Assembly (NCBI GenBank): GCA_017448245.1
Contig: JAFSLV010000041.1
Span: 62,001 to 126,000, forward strand
Length of the DNA stretch: 64,000 bases
Origin: Lachnospiraceae bacterium
GTDB lineage: Bacteria > Bacillota > Clostridia > Lachnospirales > Lachnospiraceae
Direction of reading: 5' to 3'
Numbering within the stretch: position 1 is the first letter of the stretch; every line of letters starts with the position of its first letter. A program made the translations under genes and the position numbers. Shown in pieces: positions 47,300 to 57,034 of this stretch. The notes beneath the pieces are model-generated. The model searched no databases. It saw only the letters and a program-made list of their open reading frames with translations, and was not told where the DNA came from.

Positions 47300-47962
47300 T
47301 CAACTCTTCGGCGTGCCGTTGCCGTGCAGATAGGTCCTGCGCTCTTCTCCCGACGCAAGCTTTTTCAGATTGGTGCGGTGTCGGATAAAGGCAAGAAAGA
47401 TGATCAGCGCAAAGATCACATAGACCTCGAGCGCCTCCGCTTCATTATACAACCGGACGATTTCCATCCTGCGGTACACGGATCCGGCAAGTAACAGATA
47501 CATCACGCTCGTCATGAGTAACGACGAGAGCGAGGCATAGTGCAGTGTGAAAAACGGAACCGAAAAAACCGCCATGCCGCACAGTCCGATCAGCGGATGA
47601 AACGCAAAGGCGACGCCGAGTCCGGTAGCGATCCCTTTCCCCCCGTTAAAGCCCGAATAAAACGGATAGTTGTGCCCGAGGATCGCGCCGAGTCCCGTAT
47701 AGGCTTTGGCGAGACCCGGAGAAAGAAGTCCTGACGAAGACAGCATGTACGAGAGCACAAGCATCGGGATCACCGCCTTGAGCGCATCTCCGATGAGGAC
47801 CAGAAAGCCCATCTTCCACCCGGCGGTACGCAGTGTATTGGTCGTTCCCGCATTGCCGCTGCCGCTCTTTCTGACGTCAAAGTGAAAGACCTTTCCGAGC
47901 ACCACGGAGGTCGAAAACAGACCGCATACATATCCGGTTATAAGACAGATCAGTCGAAACAT
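47300..47962 (-). CDS. plsY: Acyl-phosphate glycerol-3-phosphate acyltransferase
   Basis: A 220-residue membrane enzyme that makes lysophosphatidate in phospholipid synthesis. Motifs are GSGNAGTTNTLRTAG near residue 36, GHNYPFYSGFNGGKGIATGL near 95, and a third conserved loop near 185. Several helices are predicted. Its ATG follows the der stop without a gap. Confidence 0.95.
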   Translation of the reverse strand: MFRLICLITGYVCGLFSTSVVLGKVFHFDVRKSGSGNAGTTNTLRTAGWKMGFLVLIGDALKAVIPMLVLSYMLSSSGLLSPGLAKAYTGLGAILGHNYPFYSGFNGGKGIATGLGVAFAFHPLIGLCGMAVFSVPFFTLHYASLSSLLMTSVMYLLLAGSVYRRMEIVRLYNEAEALEVYVIFALIIFLAFIRHRTNLKKLASGEERRTYLHGNGTPKS

Positions 47963-49297
47963 TCAGGCCCCCTGCTTATCTTTTCTTTCCCTGATCAGGA
48001 ATCTCAGCGGCGTTCCCTGAAAACCGAACGTTTCGCGGATCCTGTTTTCGATATATCTGGTATAGGAATAATGCATCAGCTTTTTGTCGTTGACAAAGAG
48101 CACAAAGGTGGGCGGCTTTACGCCCGTCTGCGTCATATAATAGACACGAAGGGGTCTCCCCTTGTCCGTCGGCGGCTGCTGCATGGCAAGCGCCTTGGTG
48201 AGCACATCGTTTAAGAGTCCGGTCGTGATCCTTAAGGACGCATTGTCCGCCACCTTGTCGATCAGGGGAAAGAGCCTGCCCGTGCGCTGTCCGCTTTTTG
48301 CGGAGAGAAACAGGATCTCCGCATAAGGCATAAAGGACAAAACCTCACGGATCCGGTCCGTATACTCTTTGACCGTGCGGTTGTCTTTTTCGACCAGATC
48401 CCATTTGTTGACGGCGATGATCATGCCCTTGCCGCGTTCATGCGCAATGCCCGCGATGTGCGCGTCCTGCTCCGTTACGTGGTCGACGGCGTCAATCATC
48501 AGCACGCAGACATCGGACCGCTCGATGGCGGAGACCGCACGCAGGATCATATAACGCTCGAGGTCCTCTTTGATCTTACTCTTCCGCCTGAGTCCCGCGG
48601 TGTCGATAAAGACATACTCCCTGCCGTCACAACGCACCCTCGTATCGATCGCATCGCGGGTGGTGCCAGCGACATCCGAGACTATCAGACGGTTCTCTCC
48701 GGTCAGGCGGTTGATCAGGGAGCTCTTCCCGGCATTCGGCCTTCCGATTACGGCCACGCGGATGTCGGTATCCTCCTCATCGTCTTCAGGAATGGCAGGC
48801 AGATGCACACAGACGGCATCCAGCAGCTCTCCGATGCCGCGCCTTCCCTCGGCGCTGACCGGATGCGGCTCACCCAGGCCGAGATTGTAAAATTCATAGA
48901 CCTCCGCCTCCTGCCGGACATGGTCATCGACCTTGTTGACCGCAAGAACGATGGGGCGCCCGCTCTTGCGGATCATGGTCGCGATATCGAGATCCGCGTC
49001 GGTCACGCCGCTCTTTAAGTCACACATAAAGAGAATCACGTCCGCCGTATCGATGGCAATCTGCGCCTGCTCGCGCATCTGCGCAAAGATCAGATCCTTC
49101 GATTCCGGCTCGATACCTCCCGTGTCCGCCAGCAAAAAGGCATGTCCCGCCCAGTCCGTGTCGCGGTAGAGCCGGTCTCTGGTAACGCCCGGCGTATCCT
49201 TGACGATTGCCGCCTTCTCACCGGCCAGTGCGTTAAAGAGCGTGGACTTGCCGACATTGGGTCTTCCGACGATGGCTACGACAGGCTTTCTCTTCAC
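47963..49297 (-). CDS. der: Ribosome-associated GTPase Der
   Basis: A 444-residue tandem GTPase for 50S assembly. Both G domains are intact: GRPNVGKSTLFNALAG and GRPNAGKSSLINRLTG, with DTGGIEPES and DTAGLRRKSKI, and NKVD and NKWD. A KH-like domain ends the protein. It starts at GTG (49295-49297), overlapping the GGDEF-EAL stop. Confidence 0.97.
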   Translation of the reverse strand: MKRKPVVAIVGRPNVGKSTLFNALAGEKAAIVKDTPGVTRDRLYRDTDWAGHAFLLADTGGIEPESKDLIFAQMREQAQIAIDTADVILFMCDLKSGVTDADLDIATMIRKSGRPIVLAVNKVDDHVRQEAEVYEFYNLGLGEPHPVSAEGRRGIGELLDAVCVHLPAIPEDDEEDTDIRVAVIGRPNAGKSSLINRLTGENRLIVSDVAGTTRDAIDTRVRCDGREYVFIDTAGLRRKSKIKEDLERYMILRAVSAIERSDVCVLMIDAVDHVTEQDAHIAGIAHERGKGMIIAVNKWDLVEKDNRTVKEYTDRIREVLSFMPYAEILFLSAKSGQRTGRLFPLIDKVADNASLRITTGLLNDVLTKALAMQQPPTDKGRPLRVYYMTQTGVKPPTFVLFVNDKKLMHYSYTRYIENRIRETFGFQGTPLRFLIRERKDKQGA

Positions 49298-51759
49298 GTC
49301 AGTTCACCCGCGATCAGTTGCTGATCCAGAATATCACTCGCACCCGAACTCAGCGCCGGCGGCACCTGGTCGCTCCTTGCCAGGAAGTACCCCTGCAACA
49401 GATCCGCGCCAAGCTTGCAGACCGTCTCCATCTCCTGTGCGGTCTCGATTCCCTCCGCGATGATGAGCATATTCCTCTCATGCGCATAGCGCACGATATT
49501 GGAAACAATCCGCTGCTTGTCGGGCGACGAATCGATGTTGCGGATGATCGACAGGTCCACCTTGATATATTTGGGCGTGAGCTCCAGAAGCGTCCGCTCC
49601 GAATTGTATCCGCTGCCGTAATCGTCGAGCGCAAAGAGACCGGAAAATCCGGGGATGTTTCGTTTTCGCTCCGTCGCGTCCTCGTTCATAAATTCGGATT
49701 CGGTGATTTCGATGACGACGCGGTGTAGCAGATCCCCGTACATCCCGGATATCTTGCGGACATCCCTGTCGGGAAGGCTCAGGCTCGAGATGGAATTGAT
49801 AAAGAGCTTTGCATCCTTTTCCACGAGATGCGCGTGCAGCAATTCCTCGTAGCATTCCATGCTGCGCATCCAGGTCATCCGCTCGATGTCCACCATGCGG
49901 CCCGCATGTCTCGCAAGCTCGAGTACCTCGGAGGGCATCTTGAGATGCACGAGATTGACGCGCATGAGCGCCTCATAGGCATGCACCTGTCCGGTCTTTG
50001 CGTCAAAGATCGGCTGGAAGTGGTAGGAGGCCAGCTTGTAGTTTTCCAGCAGCTGCTCAAATTCCTTGTGCTGCTTGACGGCGGAGGCGCTGCGCAGATA
50101 TTCGTTGCGGTCAAAGTTGACGATCCTTCCCTTGCCCTTGGTATTCTTGAGCTGATAGGTCGCAAATTCCGCAAGCCGCATCAGTTCCTCGTGATTGGCG
50201 CCGTCTTCCGGATACCAGGCCACGCCGCCGGTAACGGTCAGACCGTAGGACTGTTCCTCGGGAAGCGGGAGCCTCGCTTCCGAAACCGCCTTGCGGAGTG
50301 CGTCGATCTGCATCTCGAGCGAGTTGCGGTTGACAAAGCCGTAGTAGAGAATATAGAATTCGTCACCCGCCACCTTGGCCAGCAACGTCTGTTCCGGTGA
50401 TACATCATTGAACACCTGCGCCGCCATCCGGATGTAGGCATCGCCCGTATCATGTCCGTAATTGTCGTTGATGACCTTGACATTGTCCAGATCAATCATC
50501 AGCATCGCCGCACATCCCAGCAGATCCGGCGTCGCAAAGATCCTTGCGCAGTTCGTAAGAAACGCCCTGCGTGTCAAAAGACCCGTCAGCAGATCGTAAT
50601 CCCTCTCATGCTCGATCCGCTTCATCTCGAGCGAACGCTGCTGCATCATGTCACGCGACATGGCGGTGATGGCTCCGGCAAAATTGTCGATCTCGCTGAT
50701 GCCCGTAACGGACAGGTGCGGGATCTCGAGTTTTTCCTTCTGGGCATTGGCCACCTCGTCGGACAGCCGCTTGATCGAACCGGAGATATGTCTGCTGATG
50801 ATGAGGGAGCCGATGATACCGGTCAGCACCATCAGCAACATCGTCAAAAGAATGGTCCGTACGATCTGTGTGGAATACTGGTACATGACCGTGGACCTGA
50901 CGCTTCCTGCCAGATACCAGTGCGACTCGGAGCGGATACTGTTTTCGGTATACGGATACAGCCCCGCCACGGAGACGTAATAGGCCTCTCCCCTGACCGT
51001 ATGGGAATATCCGGTTTCTCCGGAAGCACGCAGATACAGATGTGCGCCCGCGGGATAATCGCCGGGTCTTGCGCCGCTGTAGGCGGCCTGCGTCATGTCA
51101 AAGGCATCCCGCAGTCCCTCTCCTTCCATGGCGTCGACGCAGATGATATACGATGCGTTTTCCCCGTAGAGCAGCTCGTCATACGGCAGGATCGTATAGA
51201 GCTCCTCCCCGTAGATCCTGATGCCCGCGACCCCATAGGGCGCACCGTATCCGGCGATCAGGGGTACCGTACAGACGATGCCGTTTTGTATGCCGGCCTC
51301 CGTCTCAAAGGTATCATACCCCCAGAAGGCATAGGCCTCCGCATCGCTTGAAGCGCTCTGCATCTCGCGTTCGAGTGCCGCCTGAAAGGGAATCCTGTAA
51401 TAATCCCTGTCCTTTTCGGACGACGCATCTTCCTCCGTCAGGATAAAGACCTCGGTGGCTCTCGTCTCCTGCCGCACCTCGTCCATGTACAATGTCACCA
51501 TCGCCTGCGTGTTGCTGCCGTATCCCGCATAACGGATCTGTCCGGACAGATCCCCGAGGGACCGCACCGCACGCTCCATATAGTTGTTCAGATACGATGC
51601 GCGGTTTTGCACCTGTTTGTCAAAAAGCTCGCGGTCGTTGGAATCGAGGCGCGAAAAGACACCGCTTGCGTAGAGCATGGCGACAAAGACCACCGCCTCC
51701 ACGGCAAGCAGGATCAGTAACGGTATGACCAGTGTCCGGAAGATGGATCGTTCTCTCAC
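49294..51759 (-). CDS. Membrane GGDEF-EAL protein (cyclic-di-GMP turnover)
   Basis: An 821-residue protein with an outer sensor domain (about 35-285, dCache-like) between two membrane helices, then a HAMP-like segment (IISRHISGSIKRLSDEVA). The GGDEF domain has LLTGLLTRRAFL, MIDLDNVKVINDNYGHDTGD and a VAGDEF active site, so diguanylate cyclase activity is plausible. The EAL domain has FQPIFDAKTGQVHAYEALMR, EITESEFMNED, LDDYGSGYNS and KVDLSIIRNI, so phosphodiesterase activity is also plausible. It starts at GTG with GAGG upstream, right after purL. Confidence 0.9.
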   Translation of the reverse strand: MRERSIFRTLVIPLLILLAVEAVVFVAMLYASGVFSRLDSNDRELFDKQVQNRASYLNNYMERAVRSLGDLSGQIRYAGYGSNTQAMVTLYMDEVRQETRATEVFILTEEDASSEKDRDYYRIPFQAALEREMQSASSDAEAYAFWGYDTFETEAGIQNGIVCTVPLIAGYGAPYGVAGIRIYGEELYTILPYDELLYGENASYIICVDAMEGEGLRDAFDMTQAAYSGARPGDYPAGAHLYLRASGETGYSHTVRGEAYYVSVAGLYPYTENSIRSESHWYLAGSVRSTVMYQYSTQIVRTILLTMLLMVLTGIIGSLIISRHISGSIKRLSDEVANAQKEKLEIPHLSVTGISEIDNFAGAITAMSRDMMQQRSLEMKRIEHERDYDLLTGLLTRRAFLTNCARIFATPDLLGCAAMLMIDLDNVKVINDNYGHDTGDAYIRMAAQVFNDVSPEQTLLAKVAGDEFYILYYGFVNRNSLEMQIDALRKAVSEARLPLPEEQSYGLTVTGGVAWYPEDGANHEELMRLAEFATYQLKNTKGKGRIVNFDRNEYLRSASAVKQHKEFEQLLENYKLASYHFQPIFDAKTGQVHAYEALMRVNLVHLKMPSEVLELARHAGRMVDIERMTWMRSMECYEELLHAHLVEKDAKLFINSISSLSLPDRDVRKISGMYGDLLHRVVIEITESEFMNEDATERKRNIPGFSGLFALDDYGSGYNSERTLLELTPKYIKVDLSIIRNIDSSPDKQRIVSNIVRYAHERNMLIIAEGIETAQEMETVCKLGADLLQGYFLARSDQVPPALSSGASDILDQQLIAGELT

Positions 51760-54700
51760 TTACGCCTCTTTACCTTCGCTAAAATATCTGACGCCCGCTT
51801 CAAACAGACGCATGTCCTGTTCGCCCGGAACATTGACCTGTACATGGGCGCCTTTTCTCTCCGCATGCGCCATCTTCCCGTAGCATCTGCCGTCGGGGGA
51901 CGTGATCCCCTCGATGCTGCAGTAAGAACCGTTCAGATTGTACAGATCATCCATGGTGACATTTCCTTTCGGGTCGGCATAGAGTGTCGCCACCTGCCCG
52001 TTTTCAAAGAGCTTTTGTATCACGTCCTCATCGCCGACAAACCGTCCCTCGCCGTGGGAAACGGGCGAAGTATATACCTCATCCTTTTTGCACAGCGCAA
52101 GCCACGGACTGTGCGTGTCGATGACCCTGAGATGCGCCATGCGCGAGACATGGCGGCCGATCGTGTTGTAGGTCAGGGTCGGTGAGCGCTTTGTCTGCTG
52201 TTCGATCCTGCCGCCGGGCAAAAGTCCCAGCTTGATCATCGCCTGAAAGCCGTTGCAGATTCCGAGCGCAAGTCCGTCCCTGTCCTCCAAAAGACGCATG
52301 ACGGCTCCGGCGATCTCCTCATTGCGGAAGGCTGCGGCAAAAAACTTGGCGCTGCCGTCCGGCTCGTCGCCCGCTGAAAATCCGCCGGGAAACATGAGAA
52401 TCTGCGCCTGATCGATTTCCTTGCGGAAGAGGCGCACGCTCTCCCGGATGTCCTCGTTTTTCATATTGCAAAAGACGCGGCTCGAAACGTCTGCGCCCGC
52501 CGACGCAAAGGCGCGTGTCAGATCATACTCGCAATTGGTGCCGGGAAAGAGCGGGATGAAGACCCGCGGTCTGGCGTGCCTGTGTCGGCAGATGTATACG
52601 CTTCTCTCCCCGGCGGCGGGAAAATCCACCTTGTCCTTTCGTGAGGATGCGCTGACCGGATAGACCTTTTCGAGACGGCTGTTAAAGACCTGCAGGGCTT
52701 CGGGCTGTAAGATTTCACAGTTTTCGTACACGAAACGCTTGTCCTTTGTGACCGTGCCGATCTTCCTCGCGCCGTGCACGCGCAGCGCATCGATCAGATG
52801 CGCGGCATCGACCTCCGCAACCAGCGACCCCGTGAGGTTTTCAAAGAGCTCCTGTACGGAAACCGACTGGTCCACGGTAACACCCAGTTCGTTACCAAAG
52901 GACATGATGTTGAGCGCCGCGGCCAGTCCGTAGGCATCCGCCGCATAACAGGACAGGATCTTTTTCTCCCGCATCAGGCGGTGTACTTCCCCGTACATCG
53001 CAAGTGCCTCCCGGTGGCGCGGAACCATCTCTTCATCCTTTTCGATCTCGAAGAGCACGAGGAAGGAGGAGGCCTTTTTGAACTCCGGCGTAACGATCTG
53101 TGCGGCATCCCCCACCGCCACCGCAAAGCTGACGAGGGTCGGGGGTACACTGATGCTTCCGAACGTACCGGACATCGAGTCCTTGCCGCCGATGGCTGCG
53201 CATCCGTACGCAAGCTGTGCCTCAAAGGCACCGAGCAGTGCCGCAAAGGGGGCGCCCCAGGAAGCGGGGTCCCCGGAAGTCTTTCCGAAGTATTCCTGGA
53301 AGGTAAAATGCAGCCCGGAAGGATCCGCACCGGAGGCGCAGATTTTGGCAACGGAGTGAAGGATGGCATAGTGCGCTCCGTGATACGGGCTCCAGGAGGA
53401 CAGATACGGATCAAATCCGTAGGACATCATGCTCATGCAGGAAGTCGTCCCCTTCAGGACAGGGAACAGGGCGCTCATCGTCTGTACGGGCGTCATCTGC
53501 GTGGCGCCTCCGAAGGGCATGGTCACGCTCGACGCACCGATCGATGCGTCAAACATCTCGACCAGTCCCCGCTGGGAACAGACATTGAGATCTCTTAGGG
53601 TCTCGAGGACGGCCGTTCGCACATCGTCTTTTTCGAGTGCCGCAGGCACCCCCTGCGCCGCCGTCTGCCGCAGCACATTGTGATGGTCGTCGGGGCTTGG
53701 CACACGGACCTGTGTGCACTGCGGCGCGCCGTTCGTATCAAGAAATGCCCGGGAAAGATCGACAATCACCTCTCCCCTCCAGCGCATGACGAGACGTCCC
53801 GTGTCCGTCACCCGGGCCACCGTCACGGCTTCCAGGTTTTCCTCCGCGCAATAACGGATAAAGGTCTCTTCATCCTTGTCCGCAACGACCACCGCCATCC
53901 GCTCCTGCGATTCGGAAATGGCCAGCTCCGTTCCGTCAAGGCCCTCGTATTTTTTCGGTACCTTGTCCAGGTCGATATCGAGACTCTCCGCCAGCTCGCC
54001 GATTGCGACGGAAACACCGCCCGCTCCGAAGTCATTGCACTTTTTGATCAGACGGATGACCTCTTCCCTGCGGAAGAGTCTCTGGATCTTTCGCTCCGTC
54101 GGGGCATTGCCCTTTTGCACCTCCGCACCGCACGTATCGATCGACGAGGCCGTATGCGCCTTGCTCGAGCCGGTAGCGCCGCCGATGCCGTCCCTTCCCG
54201 TGCGTCCGCCGCACAGGATGATTTTGTCTCCCGGAACGGGGCTCTCCCTGCGTACGTTTTTGCGCGGAGCCGCTCCCATGACCGCACCGATTTCCATGCG
54301 CTTGGCGACATAGCCCGGATGATAGATCTCCCTGACATAGCCCGTTGCAAGACCGATCTGGTTGCCGTAGGACGAATATCCGGCCGCCGCTTCCTTCACG
54401 ATTTTTTTCTGCGGGAGTTTGCCGGGCAGGGTATCCTCCATGGAGCCGGTCGGGTCCGCTGCCCCCGTGATCCGCATGGCCTGGTAGACATACCCTCTTC
54501 CGGACAATGGATCGCGGATCGCGCCGCCCAGGCATGTGGCCGCCCCGCCGAAGGGCTCGATCTCCGTCGGATGGTTATGCGTTTCATTTTTAAAGAAAAG
54601 AAGCCACTCTTCGGTTGTTTCATTGCCGGTCGCCTCATCGGTGACCGTCACCGGCACGATGATCGTGCAGGCGTTGTTTTCCTCCGACTCCTCCATGTCG

Positions 54701-55584
54701 GTAAGGAGTCCCTTTGCCTTGAGATACTTCATTCCGGCGGTTGCGATATCCATCAGACAGACGGGCTTTTCCTCCCGTTTGACGGGGTCTTCACAGATGA
54801 TCTGCCGTGCGTCGAGATAGGACTGATACGCTTTTTTCATCCGCGCGGCATAGGCCCCCCCGTCAAAGGTCACGTCCGTGATCTTTGTGGCAAAGGTCGT
54901 ATGCCTGCAATGATCGGACCAGTAGGTATCCAGCACGCGCAGCTCCGTCATCGTGGGATCACGCCGCTCCCGTTTGCGGAAATCGTCCCGAATCCATAAA
55001 AGATCCTCCGCCGTCATCGCAAGCTGCAGCGATGTCAGAAGATCCTTCAGCTGCGTGTCATCCATGCGGATAAAACCGTCGATCTTTCGGATATGCGCCG
55101 GCGGCTCATAGGTCATGGCAAGCGTGTCCGGTTTTTCCTCCGTGGTTACCCTGGAATCCACGGGATTGCAGACATGGGCGCGGATTTTTTCGACCTCCTC
55201 CTCCGTAAGATCTCCCGTCAGCAGATAGGTCGTTGCCGTGCGGACGAGCACCTCGTCCGGCGCCCCGAGAAGGCGCAGTGCCTGCGCGCAGGAATCCGCC
55301 CGCTGGTCATACTGACCGGGCAGCGCCTCGACGCTGAAGACCGTCCCGTCCGTCCCCGGGAGCTCCTCCTCATAGAGATCATCGAGCGGCGGTTCGCTGT
55401 AGACACAGTTCAGCGCTTCCTCATAGACCTCATCCGTGATGTTTTCCGTATCGTAACGGATGAGGATACGCACCCCCGCAAGGCGGTCCGGATGCAAAAA
55501 GCTCTTGATTTCTTCCGCAAGTGCCGCTGCCTTAACCGCGGCAAATGCCTTTTTTTCCACATAGACCCTGCGTACCAAAGACAT
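51760..55584 (-). CDS. purL: Phosphoribosylformylglycinamidine synthase, one-chain type
   Basis: A 1274-residue purine enzyme (FGAR to FGAM). The N-terminal domain is linked to two AIRS-type ATP-binding halves (KNETHNHPTEIEPFGGAATC near 335, FGGATQMTPVQTMSALFPVL near 700) and a C-terminal glutaminase (FPGTNCEYDLTRAF, nucleophile in LGICNGFQAMIKLGLLPGG, SHGEGRFVG). Many Firmicutes use the split PurSLQ; this is the fused type seen in several Clostridia. No purine riboswitch is visible. A TetR gene immediately precedes it. Confidence 0.96.
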   Translation of the reverse strand: MSLVRRVYVEKKAFAAVKAAALAEEIKSFLHPDRLAGVRILIRYDTENITDEVYEEALNCVYSEPPLDDLYEEELPGTDGTVFSVEALPGQYDQRADSCAQALRLLGAPDEVLVRTATTYLLTGDLTEEEVEKIRAHVCNPVDSRVTTEEKPDTLAMTYEPPAHIRKIDGFIRMDDTQLKDLLTSLQLAMTAEDLLWIRDDFRKRERRDPTMTELRVLDTYWSDHCRHTTFATKITDVTFDGGAYAARMKKAYQSYLDARQIICEDPVKREEKPVCLMDIATAGMKYLKAKGLLTDMEESEENNACTIIVPVTVTDEATGNETTEEWLLFFKNETHNHPTEIEPFGGAATCLGGAIRDPLSGRGYVYQAMRITGAADPTGSMEDTLPGKLPQKKIVKEAAAGYSSYGNQIGLATGYVREIYHPGYVAKRMEIGAVMGAAPRKNVRRESPVPGDKIILCGGRTGRDGIGGATGSSKAHTASSIDTCGAEVQKGNAPTERKIQRLFRREEVIRLIKKCNDFGAGGVSVAIGELAESLDIDLDKVPKKYEGLDGTELAISESQERMAVVVADKDEETFIRYCAEENLEAVTVARVTDTGRLVMRWRGEVIVDLSRAFLDTNGAPQCTQVRVPSPDDHHNVLRQTAAQGVPAALEKDDVRTAVLETLRDLNVCSQRGLVEMFDASIGASSVTMPFGGATQMTPVQTMSALFPVLKGTTSCMSMMSYGFDPYLSSWSPYHGAHYAILHSVAKICASGADPSGLHFTFQEYFGKTSGDPASWGAPFAALLGAFEAQLAYGCAAIGGKDSMSGTFGSISVPPTLVSFAVAVGDAAQIVTPEFKKASSFLVLFEIEKDEEMVPRHREALAMYGEVHRLMREKKILSCYAADAYGLAAALNIMSFGNELGVTVDQSVSVQELFENLTGSLVAEVDAAHLIDALRVHGARKIGTVTKDKRFVYENCEILQPEALQVFNSRLEKVYPVSASSRKDKVDFPAAGERSVYICRHRHARPRVFIPLFPGTNCEYDLTRAFASAGADVSSRVFCNMKNEDIRESVRLFRKEIDQAQILMFPGGFSAGDEPDGSAKFFAAAFRNEEIAGAVMRLLEDRDGLALGICNGFQAMIKLGLLPGGRIEQQTKRSPTLTYNTIGRHVSRMAHLRVIDTHSPWLALCKKDEVYTSPVSHGEGRFVGDEDVIQKLFENGQVATLYADPKGNVTMDDLYNLNGSYCSIEGITSPDGRCYGKMAHAERKGAHVQVNVPGEQDMRLFEAGVRYFSEGKEA

Positions 55585-55587
55585 CCT

Positions 55588-56202
55588 TTACTCCCCGGCC
55601 ATTTCGTCCACATCGGAGACAATGATCGAGCTCAGGCAAAAGAGCATCTCCCGGTCAAACATCGCCTCCGTCAGCCCCATGGTATGTACGGCGATCTTCA
55701 TTCCCTCGATCACAAACATCAGATTGCGCGCCCAGCCGGAAGGATCCTCGCAGTAAAACTCCCCGCTTTCGAGACCCTCCGCGATCAGCCGCTCGAGTAC
55801 CATCACCGCCGTGTCAAATCTGCTCTTTAGGGCGCCGGACGCCTGGTCCTGCACGCTTTCCGCAAAGTATTCGTATGTGGCGACCGTGAGATTGCCTCTT
55901 TTGCGGAAGACCTCCTTCTTCTGCGCCTTGATAAAAATCGCAAGCATGTCGGACGCGGAGGCAGAGCCTTCAATGGCGCGCGTGAGCGCCTCGTCCTCGT
56001 CATCCTCCGAGCCTGCGTCCGATTTGAGCACCGCTTCAAAGACCTCGCGCGTCGAGCTGAAATACAGATACAGTCCGCCCCTGCTGATCTCGCAGGCCTC
56101 GACGATATCCTTCATCGTGACGGCCTTGTAGCCCTTTCTGGCAAAAACGCCGCGTGCACGGTTGATGATGTATTGCCGCTTGCGTTCCGATTTTTCTCCC
56201 AT
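55588..56202 (-). CDS. TetR/AcrR family regulator
   Basis: A 204-residue regulator. The helix-turn-helix lies at about 12-57 with YKAVTMKDIVEACEISRGGL and YLYFSSTREVFEAVL. The ligand domain is helical and has WARNLMFVIEGMKIAVH. ACGGAGGACAT precedes the start. The stop is four bases from the purL start, so both may be read together, but the target is unknown. Confidence 0.92.
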   Translation of the reverse strand: MGEKSERKRQYIINRARGVFARKGYKAVTMKDIVEACEISRGGLYLYFSSTREVFEAVLKSDAGSEDDEDEALTRAIEGSASASDMLAIFIKAQKKEVFRKRGNLTVATYEYFAESVQDQASGALKSRFDTAVMVLERLIAEGLESGEFYCEDPSGWARNLMFVIEGMKIAVHTMGLTEAMFDREMLFCLSSIIVSDVDEMAGE

Positions 56203-56241
56203 ATGTCCTCCGTTACAAGGCGGATGCGGCCGGTATGCTGC

Positions 56242-56703
56242 TCAGCGCACCGCAGTCGCTTCCTTGCTCCACATGACCAGCAGGTCGTTCATTTTCCTGA
56301 TAACACTGTAGAAGATCCGGTGACGGACACCGTCGGACCAGACCGAACCTCTCGTCATGCCCTCCATGACATAGCCGCACAGAATCGCCCACAGATCGTC
56401 CATGTCGGCGAGCTGTGCGCGCTCGATAAACGCGAGCTCGTCCTGCCAGCCGTGCAGACTCCTTCTGGAATTGACATAGGCGTAATTGCGGTCGACCATG
56501 CCGGAATTCTGTACCTGCCGGATAAAGGCCAAAAGGGTCGAGTCATAGACCGGAAAGGACATCGTCCCCTCCTCCTCGTGCGAATCCGCTCCGCTTTCTC
56601 CCGCATGGCGGTCAAACCAGTCGAGGTACGACAAAAGCGCCTTCACGATCGCCTCATAGCGGTCCATATAATACTCCACCGTATTCTTTACAATCTCCGC
56701 CAT
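56242..56703 (-). CDS. Conserved hypothetical protein
   Basis: A 153-residue soluble protein rich in acidic and aromatic residues: VEYYMDRYEAIVKALLSYLD at the N-terminus and DDLWAILCGYVMEGMTRGSV near residue 105. GGGAGGTTTCCG precedes the start. I do not recognise the family. It lies between tRNA-Trp and the TetR gene, with a repeat block in the gap above. Confidence 0.65.
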   Translation of the reverse strand: MAEIVKNTVEYYMDRYEAIVKALLSYLDWFDRHAGESGADSHEEEGTMSFPVYDSTLLAFIRQVQNSGMVDRNYAYVNSRRSLHGWQDELAFIERAQLADMDDLWAILCGYVMEGMTRGSVWSDGVRHRIFYSVIRKMNDLLVMWSKEATAVR

Positions 56704-56778
56704 CGGAAACCTCCCTGATGATTTATGACATAGATATCATATTTTACCATATCCGTGAGGGCTTGTATACAAAAACCG

Positions 56779-56833
56779 GGTCAAAGGGGACGGTTCTCCC
56801 CGGCTTGTTTCCGGTCAAAAGGGACAGATCTCC
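56779..56833. repeat. Two 21-bp direct repeats (REP-like)
   Basis: GGTCAAAGGGGACGGTTCTC and GGTCAAAAGGGACAGATCTC (each 21 bp with the last C; 56779 and 56813) stand 34 bases apart with about three differences. Similar GGTCAAA-GGGACA motifs are known as repeated units near RAYT-type transposases in clostridia; this is a recollection, not a match. Confidence 0.5.
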
Positions 56834-56850
56834 GGCGGCAGATCCCGCGA

Positions 56851-56881
56851 AACAAAAAAACCCCCGCAAAAAGGAGGGTTT
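56851..56881 (-). terminator. Terminator after tRNA-Trp
   Basis: On the minus strand AAACCCTCC and GCGGGGGTTT can pair around TTTTTGC, followed by seven T residues. It lies six bases below the tRNA. Confidence 0.8.
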
Positions 56882-56886
56882 CCGAG

Positions 56887-56958
56887 CAGGGGATGAGGGA
56901 TTCGAACCCCCATGAACGGTTTTGGAGACCGTCATACTAGCCGTTGTATGAATCCCCT
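56887..56958 (-). tRNA. tRNA-Trp (anticodon CCA)
   Basis: The 72-nt minus-strand sequence has acceptor AGGGGAT/ATCCCCT, D-arm CGGCTAGTATG, anticodon stem ACGGT/ACCGT with loop CTCCAAA and T-arm GGGGGTTCGAATCCC, with discriminator G. The 3' CCA is not encoded. Confidence 0.95.
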
Positions 56959-56976
56959 GTATATGACGCAAATGAC

Positions 56977-57005
56977 ATTATAGCAAGGTATTTGGCATCA
57001 CGCAA
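56977..57005 (-). promoter_or_regulatory. Promoter of tRNA-Trp
   Basis: TTGCGT (57000-57005) and TATAAT (56977-56982) are 17 bases apart, about 20 bases before the mature tRNA. Confidence 0.85.
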
Positions 57006-57034
57006 GTATTTTTGCGGTACGATCACGTCCGCTT

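Noticed and set aside
55585-56241. Purine or PRPP riboswitch before purL
   Set aside because: purL follows the TetR stop by three bases and no structured leader is present above TetR.
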